Shown: positions 1-5,225 of the stretch, in pieces
Layout: every line of letters starts with the position of its first letter
How positions within the stretch are numbered: position 1 is the stretch's first letter
Translations under genes and position numbers: made by a program
Assembly (NCBI GenBank): GCA_949957035.1
Contig: CATLIP010000140.1
Coordinates: 1 to 6,506 of the forward strand
Source of the DNA: an uncultured Lachnospiraceae bacterium
GTDB taxonomy: Bacteria; Bacillota_A; Clostridia; Lachnospirales; Lachnospiraceae
Reading direction: 5' to 3'
Length of the DNA: 6,506 bases
The notes under the pieces: model-generated
What the model saw: the letters and a program-made list of their open reading frames with translations, nothing else
Told to the model about the DNA's origin: nothing
The model's database searches: none

Positions 1-612
1 AGAAGCCAACGCCGCCAAAAGGGAAGCTGCCGCAACTCCTGCGACACCCATACAAAACCAGTCGGCAAATACGTAATCCAAAAAGATATTCAGCAGTACA
101 TCTATGATACTGATTTTCATATAATACTGGGGATGCCCTTCCCCGCGGATAAACATCCCAAACGAAGAATTGACCACCATCACCGGCAGCTCTAGAAGCA
201 TAATCCCATAATAATCCCGAAAATACCCGGCGACTCGCCCTTCTGCGCAAAGAACGGAAAGCATGGGTTCAAAACAGAATCCCATGACACAGCCAAGCAA
301 TGCCGAAAACACCAACGTAGTCACAATGGTCTGCCGGAACACCTGATTACCCTCATCCCTGTTCCCAGCGCCCAGAGACATCCCGGCAATCGAAACACCT
401 CCGATGGAAACCATTAGACCTACGCCAAGGTACAGATAGATGATCGGAAGCCCCAGATTAACCGCCGCAATCCCTTCCTTTCCCACATAGTTGCCGATGA
501 AGAACCCGTCTGCAACCGTAACCATCGAAGTGAGAATCATGGAAATGATTGATGGTATCGAAAACTGCCAAATCATCCTTGCCGTATCCTGTTTCATCTG
601 CTCCAAATTCAT
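1..612 (-). CDS. MATE family multidrug efflux transporter, MepA-like (3' end outside window)
   Basis: This gene encodes the first 204 residues of a multi-spanning inner-membrane exporter of the MATE family, which expels drugs or other cationic and amphipathic compounds using a Na+ or H+ gradient. The frame is open from the ATG at 612 to the window edge. The N-terminus has the family pattern: a short cytoplasmic helix, then IPSIISMILTSMVTVADGFF with the conserved helix-1 Asp, FIGNYVG, and the loop GMSLGAGNRDEGNQVFRQT after the second hydrophobic segment. A later stretch, RGEGHPQYYMKISIIDVLLN, is also typical. At least five hydrophobic segments are visible. The start is set by AAGGAGG (620-626) seven bases upstream; ATGs at residues 6 and 13 lack such a site. 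It lies 91 bases after an AraC-type regulator gene on the same strand, which suggests regulator-controlled export. The family call is firm; the substrate is unknown. Confidence 0.93.
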   Translation of the reverse strand, partial: MNLEQMKQDTARMIWQFSIPSIISMILTSMVTVADGFFIGNYVGKEGIAAVNLGLPIIYLYLGVGLMVSIGGVSIAGMSLGAGNRDEGNQVFRQTIVTTLVFSALLGCVMGFCFEPMLSVLCAEGRVAGYFRDYYGIMLLELPVMVVNSSFGMFIRGEGHPQYYMKISIIDVLLNIFLDYVFADWFCMGVAGVAAASLLAALAS

Positions 613-619
613 AAAAATT

Positions 620-626
620 CCTCCTT
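620..626 (-). promoter_or_regulatory. Ribosome binding site deciding the MATE start
   Basis: AAGGAGG on the minus strand lies seven bases before the ATG at 612. It selects this ATG over the in-frame ATGs five and twelve codons downstream. Confidence 0.8.
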
Positions 627-646
627 CAATCATGTAATACCCATTC

Positions 647-652
647 ATTATA
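647..652 (-). promoter_or_regulatory. Candidate -10 box of the MATE gene promoter
   Basis: A perfect TATAAT on the minus strand lies 34 bases upstream of the MATE start codon, in the only sizeable gap near it. Seventeen bases further upstream the hexamer is AAGTAT, a poor match to TTGACA, and spacings of 16 to 19 bases give nothing better. There is no TGn extension. A good -10 with a weak -35 is what an activator-dependent promoter would show, and the gene just upstream encodes an AraC-type activator. The -10 is seen directly; the dependence on the regulator is inference. Confidence 0.6.
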
Positions 653-703
653 AGAAGGAACTAAAATATATACTTCTGAATTCTTGCCCTCTCCAGATGG
701 CAT

Positions 704-1540
704 TTATTTCACAGGCACACAGATATCCAGCTCCATATACAACGTCTCACTGTCTACCTCATGATAAATATCAAACAGGCTTTTCGTTGCATCCAATTCA
801 TAAGAGACTCTCGGCAGCCACACCAGAAATATGGTCTGGTACGCCGCATAAATATGTTTGGCATGCCCCTTGAAATGATATACAATACATTTTCCGCCCT
901 GTATTTGCGCTCTATTCGTAAGCGGACAATTTTCACCGACACTCATACAGATATCATACAGACAGTGTCCGGCGCCCGTCACGGCCGGGTCGTCATAGGT
1001 CCGCTCTATAAGAAGAGTTTCCTCTGTAATAAACTCCCGGTATTTTTCGATAAATCCATCCCAATCCCTGCACAGGTTCTCATAACTCCCGAAACGTCTC
1101 TCATAGATTACATCGTAATCCGGGACAGTTTCTATGGTAATCTTGCGGCCGCAAGCTTCAAAACTTTCCACCTGCCAGTTTTCATGGTGAAAGAAGGGAT
1201 GCGCCATCGAAGAAGCATAGCTCTGTCTGCGGAAATCCACAGGAGCCATGCGGTAATGCAGACGGAATGCAGAGCTAAAATTGGACGGGCTATACCCATA
1301 ATCCGCGCCAATCTCCGTAATCTGGCGCCCCTGCTCCGTCTTGAGCCGAAACGCGCTCTGCTCAAGCTTCACCCTCTTAATAAACCCGTAAACACTCTCC
1401 CCCGTCTGCTCCTTAAAAAGACGGCTGAAATAAAACTTGGAGAAATGGCAATGCCCCGCCACATCTCCAAGGGTAATCTCTTCTTCAATATGTTTTAAAA
1501 TATAATCAATCGCCTGATTAACAGCTTCGTTCGTAATCAT
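704..1540 (-). CDS. AraC family transcriptional regulator with GyrI-like effector-binding domain
   Basis: This is a 278-residue cytoplasmic DNA-binding regulator. Residues about 5-105 form the AraC double helix-turn-helix: ITLGDVAGHCHFSKFYFSRLFKEQTG is the first motif and ITEIGADYGYSPSNFSSAFR (74-93) the second, followed by the usual P-x-x-[FY]R end (PVDFR, 100-104). Residues about 130-278 look like the GyrI-like/bacterial effector-binding fold, with an ITIETVPDYDVIYERRFGSY first strand pair, a WLPRVSYELD turn and a terminal E-x-DICVPVK strand. This N-terminal HTH plus C-terminal ligand-domain layout is that of Rob-type regulators that sense small lipophilic or cationic compounds. The gene begins 28 bases after a broken ATPase gene and is followed after 91 bases by a MATE pump, its most likely target. 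A TTG two codons upstream is possible but touches the ribosome binding site, so the ATG was chosen. The ligand is unknown. Confidence 0.93.
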   Translation of the reverse strand: MITNEAVNQAIDYILKHIEEEITLGDVAGHCHFSKFYFSRLFKEQTGESVYGFIKRVKLEQSAFRLKTEQGRQITEIGADYGYSPSNFSSAFRLHYRMAPVDFRRQSYASSMAHPFFHHENWQVESFEACGRKITIETVPDYDVIYERRFGSYENLCRDWDGFIEKYREFITEETLLIERTYDDPAVTGAGHCLYDICMSVGENCPLTNRAQIQGGKCIVYHFKGHAKHIYAAYQTIFLVWLPRVSYELDATKSLFDIYHEVDSETLYMELDICVPVK

Positions 1541-1546
1541 GCCCAA

Positions 1547-1553
1547 TCCTTCT
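1547..1553 (-). promoter_or_regulatory. Ribosome binding site deciding the araC-type gene start
   Basis: AGAAGGA on the minus strand sits six bases before the ATG at 1540. An in-frame TTG at 1546 directly abuts the site with no spacer, so it cannot be served by it. This rules in the ATG and shortens the longest reading by two codons. Confidence 0.75.
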
Positions 1554-1568
1554 TTTCGCTCTTTACTG

Positions 1569-2443
1569 TCAAATACCTCCGATCAGAACTTCATTTTCGC
1601 AAAATGCAAATCCATATTTACGGATACGTCCCTTCGCAATCCCTTTTGCCTCCAAAACCGCCTCATAATTTTTCTCCTCAATCTGCCTCAGGGCAGCCTT
1701 TACCGTATCCGCAAGCTCTTTTTCTTTCTTAGGCTGAAATACCTTAAATTCCAGGATAACCCCATCGTCAGTCTCGCTCTTGTAATCCCAGTCATTACCG
1801 CCCGTTCCAGAAACGGATTTGTCTTAAAAGTAGAATTGAACAGGCTTCTGATAAAGTCTGTAATTTCTTCCCAATAACCATTCACATACGCCTCCTGCAT
1901 CGGCGTGTCATATTCATCCAACAGGATAATCACCTTTTTTCCATAATACCGAGACAGGAAATCGCACATCTTGTGGAGCGCCCATGCCGCCGTCTCCTCT
2001 TCCATGTCGCTTTTGACGCTCCGAAAATATAATTTCTCATTTTCCGTCAAAAGCTCTCCGTCAAGCAAAAATATATTCTTATTATAGATATCCTCTATAA
2101 TCCGGTTCACGGACCGCTTCGTTCCTTTATAATTTCTCGCTTTCACATTGGCAAAAGACAGACTAATGACCGGATATGTACCTTGCAGATAATGATAATT
2201 CTCGTCTTCCCAGATAAAAAGCCCTTCAAACAAATCCTGCCTTCCCGCATATTTGACCGAGAAAAACTGCTCTAACATACTCATATTCAGTGTCTTTCCA
2301 AATCTTCTGGGACGGGCAATCAACGTCACAGCATCATCGGCCTCCCACCATTCTTTTATAAAATGAGTTTTATCCACATAAAAATTATTCTTTATCCGAA
2401 TATCCTCAAAATTCTGATGTCCAATACCTATCGTCCTTCCCAT
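1569..2443 (-). pseudogene. AAA-ATPase-like / PD-(D/E)XK nuclease protein, internally deleted and frameshifted
   Basis: An intact member of this family (PF09820 ATPase-like domain plus a C-terminal PF08011 nuclease-like domain) is usually a little over 500 residues. Here the N-terminal part is normal for residues 1-222: IGHQNFEDIR and YVDKT near the start, Walker A-type RPRRFGKTL (44-52), YPVISLSFANV (90-100), Walker B-type VIILLDEYDTPM (171-182) and LERAVMTGITR (212-222). The expected continuation after GITR is absent. The frame runs on into 25 unrelated residues and stops at 1700. The C-terminal nuclease segment is found one frame over, from about 1778 to a TGA at 1569: GVILEFKV, then LRQIEEKNYEAVL and RIRKYGFAFCENEVLI. 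Roughly 200 residues of the middle, including the first part of the nuclease domain, are therefore missing. The ATG at 2443 has AGGAGGT seven bases upstream. The family's cellular role is poorly known. A truncated 247-residue product could still be made, but probably without normal function. Confidence 0.85.
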
Positions 2444-2450
2444 TTGAAAA

Positions 2451-2457
2451 ACCTCCT
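2451..2457 (-). promoter_or_regulatory. Ribosome binding site overlapping the stop of the preceding gene
   Basis: AGGAGGT for the ATPase-like gene overlaps the TAG stop codon (2456-2458) of the 145-residue gene before it, with seven bases to the ATG at 2443. Ribosomes ending on the first gene would sit on the start signal of the second, so translation of the two is probably coupled. Confidence 0.75.
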
Positions 2458-2893
2458 ACAGAACTGCCTTTATCCCCTTTTGCCTAAAAATCTCCCGCAA
2501 ATTATCAACCGCCATCTCCACATCCAACGTATGGAATCCAAGCCAACAACTGTTCATCATATCAGCATCCGCAATATGATAGATTTCCCGGCTGCTCTCA
2601 TTGGTATAATAATGCCAGTACCGATAAAGATATCCCGACCAATACATCACTTCAACCGAATAAACGATGCCGGCTTTTTTCAGACCGCCTGTTTCCTCAT
2701 TAAGCTCTTCCAGAATATACTCTTCACCCGCCCATTGCAGCCGGTCATAAGTATCGTCGAGAGCTGCCGCTGCCCGGCTGTTCATAAATGAAGAAAGGAA
2801 CGCCGGACAATCATATCCGTTTCTCAATGCAAGTTCAAATAAACGCCCTTGAATATCACAAAGCTGGCGTTTCTCAAGAGTAAGATTTTGCAT
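2456..2893 (-). CDS. Conserved-looking hypothetical protein, candidate partner (antitoxin?) of the DUF3990 protein
   Basis: I cannot name a family for this 145-residue protein with certainty. It has no signal peptide or membrane helix. It is acidic in the middle and rich in aromatic residues. Visible blocks are LCDIQGRLFELALRNGYD (11-28), FMNSRAAAALDDTYDRLQW (36-54), EEYILEELNEE (57-67), EVMYWSGYLYRYWHYYTNES (81-100) and LGFHTLDVEMAVDNLREIFR (118-137). The pattern suggests an all-helical cytoplasmic protein. Its ATG lies 20 bases inside the end of the DUF3990 gene, with AGGGAGGGG six bases upstream, so the two are translated together. Small proteins stoichiometrically coupled to ADP-ribosyltransferase-like toxins are often their antitoxins, which is the basis for the suggested role. 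This is context inference only; it could equally be a second effector or an accessory protein. Confidence 0.8.
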   Translation of the reverse strand: MQNLTLEKRQLCDIQGRLFELALRNGYDCPAFLSSFMNSRAAAALDDTYDRLQWAGEEYILEELNEETGGLKKAGIVYSVEVMYWSGYLYRYWHYYTNESSREIYHIADADMMNSCWLGFHTLDVEMAVDNLREIFRQKGIKAVL

Positions 2894-3551
2894 CTGAATC
2901 CCCTCCCTCTAATATTTCATCAAAAAACCTGCCCTTCCGTCGATATTTACGGCAAATATCATTTGCCATGGCAATACCGTTGGAACGATTTTTCTCGCCG
3001 ATTCTTTTCAATTCTTCCCGGTCGTATTCAGAAAGCATATTTTCATCCACAATTTGTATTTTGCCACATGCCTTATCTGTCAAAGCAACATACTGTTTTC
3101 CAAGTTTAAGGGCAGAAAGGCTCTGGATAAGAGCAAAATCCGTAATCTCCCCATTAAAAAAACGGTCAAGCACCACAAACATCCTGTCATTCGCAATAGG
3201 ACCAATGACCAAATCACAGCCATTGCACAGACCCGCATATCTTTTGTAAATTTCATTACCTTTATAAGCCTCCATCTTACCACGATGATATGCAATCAGT
3301 AACGCCCAATCGATTCCCGTTTCCATATCAAGAACCATAAGATGCGACAAATCAACACGCAGCGTATAAATCCTGGCATCCGGATAATTACAGATAAGTG
3401 TCAGCGATTGACTGCGGTCTGTCCCCATATAGAATCCTTTTCCAAAATCACAATGTGAACGGCTTACAGGTGAAATCGCACCTGCAATTCCAGACTTAGA
3501 ACCATGGTAAAGAATGATTTCCTTACTGTTACGTATCTCAGAACAAACCAT
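2874..3551 (-). CDS. DUF3990 domain protein, ADP-ribosyltransferase-like (putative toxin)
   Basis: This 225-residue cytoplasmic protein matches the DUF3990 pattern along most of its length: ILYHGSKSG (12-20), CDFGKGFYMGTDRSQS (34-49), CDLVIGPIANDRMFVVLDRF (112-131) and LGKQYVALTDKA (150-161). As I recall, the family belongs to the ADP-ribosyltransferase fold group. His16 in YHGS, Tyr41 in GKGFY and a polar residue near Q153 would be the equivalents of that fold's H-Y-[EQ] core; the third assignment is tentative. Residues 170-225 form a charged helical tail with KYRRKGRFFDE. The ATG at 3551 has AGGAGGT five bases upstream. The gene starts only 16 bases after the acyltransferase stop and overlaps the next gene by 20 bases. 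Enzyme activity on NAD+ and the target are unproven; a toxin in a toxin-antitoxin or phage-defence pair is the leading idea. Confidence 0.85.
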   Translation of the reverse strand: MVCSEIRNSKEIILYHGSKSGIAGAISPVSRSHCDFGKGFYMGTDRSQSLTLICNYPDARIYTLRVDLSHLMVLDMETGIDWALLIAYHRGKMEAYKGNEIYKRYAGLCNGCDLVIGPIANDRMFVVLDRFFNGEITDFALIQSLSALKLGKQYVALTDKACGKIQIVDENMLSEYDREELKRIGEKNRSNGIAMANDICRKYRRKGRFFDEILEGGDSDAKSYS

Positions 3552-3567
3552 ACAGACCTCCTACAAA

Positions 3568-4641
3568 TCATCCCCATATCCCCACCATAATCCGAAGGCC
3601 GGGAATCCTTTTGATCAAATGATACGCCAACAGGGTCAGCAAAAAACTGCCGGCTCCGATACAGACCACCTGTAACCAAAGTATATCACAAAAACCCAAG
3701 ACCTCATACGCCAAAGCAACCAAAATCGACTGATGCAAAAGATAAATAGGGTAAGAAGCATGATTCAAATATTCTGTAACCCTTGTCTTCTCGTCCAAAT
3801 ATCTCGTTCCCATCACAAGCAGCGCCAAAATCGAGATCCATCCAATAAAATTGACCCACAGATCGCCATAATAGGAAAACCGATAATAAAGCCCCACAGA
3901 AACCACCGTCACAATCCCCCATAGGCCTGCCAGCCATTTCCAATTATGTTCCAGCTTACCAATCACCACATCATTACCCAGCACATAATATCCCGCCAAA
4001 AATAAAGCCAAATCCTTACCGATACTGAACCCGCCGAAATTGCCCAGATAGTACATTAGCCATACCGGAATAAATAAAAACACCACGCCTAAGACCGGCA
4101 TCTTCTCTACCCGCAAAGCCGCCCTTTCATAGGGGATAAACCTAAACAACACTACAGCAAACAAGGAAATCAAAAACAGAAACAATACAAACCACAGATG
4201 CCCCGGTGTGAACCCACCATCATATCCGCTCAGATCCGTAACATGGGTAAAAAAGTAAACCCAATGCTCCCACAAGCTCCCGGTATAATGGTAAAAAAAT
4301 TTTCTTGCAAACAAACTCTGGAAGGGCACAAGCAGAAGCATCCCACAGATAAAGGGAATCAGCAATTTACGGATGCGCTGTACCACAAACTCCCTGAAAG
4401 ACCTTCTCTCCAACGCGAACCGCGCGCTCATGCCCGCTAAGACAAACAGAAGCGGCATGAACCAAGGATTCACTGCCACGATACAGGTACTCAAGATCCG
4501 GTTCTCCCCCTGCCAGATATAAAAACGCGAACCGAAATCATTCCAGATCATAAACGTATGAACCGGAAATAGCAGCAGAATCGTATAATTCCGCAGATTG
4601 TCTATATAATATTTCCGAGTTTCTGCACCCTGCCCGTTCAT
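3568..4641 (-). CDS. Acyltransferase 3 family integral membrane protein
   Basis: This 357-residue inner-membrane protein belongs to the acyltransferase-3 family (OafA/YrhL/NolL type), whose members move acetyl or other acyl groups onto sugars of surface glycans, peptidoglycan or small molecules. The N-terminus has YYIDNLR followed by the family's R-X10-H motif, R17 to H28 in TM1 (RNYTILLLFPVH). Further signs are PWFMPLLFVLAGMSARF (59-75), RIRKLLIPF (89-97), GHLWFVLFLFLISL (147-160), the YPIYLLHQSIL segment (297-307) near the C-terminus and the RIPGLR tail. About ten hydrophobic helices are visible. Length is that of the bare membrane domain, with no extracellular SGNH domain. The ATG at 4641 has AAAGGAGGT about seven bases upstream. 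It lies 39 bases after a GNAT gene and 16 bases before the DUF3990 gene. The acceptor substrate cannot be told from sequence. Confidence 0.92.
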   Translation of the reverse strand: MNGQGAETRKYYIDNLRNYTILLLFPVHTFMIWNDFGSRFYIWQGENRILSTCIVAVNPWFMPLLFVLAGMSARFALERRSFREFVVQRIRKLLIPFICGMLLLVPFQSLFARKFFYHYTGSLWEHWVYFFTHVTDLSGYDGGFTPGHLWFVLFLFLISLFAVVLFRFIPYERAALRVEKMPVLGVVFLFIPVWLMYYLGNFGGFSIGKDLALFLAGYYVLGNDVVIGKLEHNWKWLAGLWGIVTVVSVGLYYRFSYYGDLWVNFIGWISILALLVMGTRYLDEKTRVTEYLNHASYPIYLLHQSILVALAYEVLGFCDILWLQVVCIGAGSFLLTLLAYHLIKRIPGLRIMVGIWG

Positions 4642-4680
4642 CTGAAAACCTCCTTTGCAGCAGACTTAAAAGTTTCACCT

Positions 4681-5190
4681 CTAAAGTTCCCGGCGATACC
4701 TCAGCATATGGTATGGATGCCCGTCCTTGCAGTCCGTTTCAGGAATGACAGAAAAAACCGTAAACCCAAAGGATTCTGCCAGTTTCCTAGACGCCAGATT
4801 TTCATCTCTGGATGAATAAATAAATTCCTTTGCGTCAAACATTTCCTTACAATATTGCATCAGACAGGCCAAAATCTGCGTCCCAAAACCCTTTCCTACA
4901 TAATCCGGTCCCAGACAGATCCCGGCTTCCTGATAAACAAAAGGCTCCACCTTTTCCACACCTGCAAAGCCAATAGATGTGCCGCCCTCCTTTTCATAGA
5001 CCAGATAGGTATCATGGCTCTTCTGAAATTCAATCGTTTTCCTGATTCTTTCTTTGGCGTCGCTTTCACTTGTGGTTATGCTCCACATCATATACCGCGC
5101 AGTTTCCGGATGCCGCCAGACATTGGCATACATATCCTTCCAGTCAGAAAATTTTGCCTTATTAAGAATTAAATCCTTGGTTTCCAGCAT
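4681..5190 (-). CDS. GNAT family N-acetyltransferase, RimJ/RimL-like
   Basis: This 169-residue cytoplasmic enzyme transfers an acetyl group from acetyl-CoA to an amine; whether the acceptor is a protein N-terminus, a drug or a metabolite is unknown. The start is LETKDLILNKAKFSDWKDMY, the usual first strand and helix of RimJ/RimL-like proteins. IGFAGVEKVEPFVYQEAGICL (73-93) covers strands 2 to 4. The acetyl-CoA pyrophosphate loop is YVGKGFGTQ (97-105), fitting the family's Q/R-x-x-G-x-G/A motif with a V-G-K lead. SSRDENLASRKLAESFGF (126-143) is the conserved N-x-x-S-x-x-L-x-x-x-x-GF block. The frame stays open 52 codons further upstream to 5346, but that stretch overlaps the preceding flavoprotein gene and has no domain match. 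The ATG at 5190 has GGAGGG seven bases upstream and begins exactly at the domain, so it was chosen. The gap to the preceding gene is 35 bases. Confidence 0.93.
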   Translation of the reverse strand: MLETKDLILNKAKFSDWKDMYANVWRHPETARYMMWSITTSESDAKERIRKTIEFQKSHDTYLVYEKEGGTSIGFAGVEKVEPFVYQEAGICLGPDYVGKGFGTQILACLMQYCKEMFDAKEFIYSSRDENLASRKLAESFGFTVFSVIPETDCKDGHPYHMLRYRREL

Positions 5191-5197
5191 ATTCCTT

Positions 5198-5203
5198 CCC
5201 TCC
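5198..5203 (-). promoter_or_regulatory. Ribosome binding site deciding the GNAT start
   Basis: GGAGGG, followed by AAGGAAT, lies directly before the ATG at 5190 and inside the 35-base gap after the flavoprotein stop. It favours this start over a longer reading beginning at 5346. Confidence 0.75.
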
Positions 5204-5225
5204 GAACCACAAAAAATATTCCCTT

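Noticed and set aside
761..1498. A 245-codon open frame on the plus strand opposite the araC-type gene
   Set aside because: It has no family resemblance, is antisense to a gene with clear domains, and its composition is that expected from the codon bias of the real gene.
1567..1572. Perfect TTGACA on the minus strand as a -35 box for the araC-type gene
   Set aside because: It overlaps the stop of the broken ATPase gene, and a 17-base spacer would put the -10 at GGATTG, between the ribosome binding site and start codon, with no TATAAT-like match.
1760..1785. Programmed ribosomal frameshift joining the two parts of the ATPase/nuclease gene
   Set aside because: There is no slippery heptamer or obvious downstream hairpin, and a shift could not restore the roughly 200 missing residues.
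4198..4440. Plus-strand 80-codon frame, and similar ones at 5274-5549 and 5853-6176
   Set aside because: All lie opposite well-supported minus-strand genes, lack convincing ribosome binding sites and show no recognisable domain.
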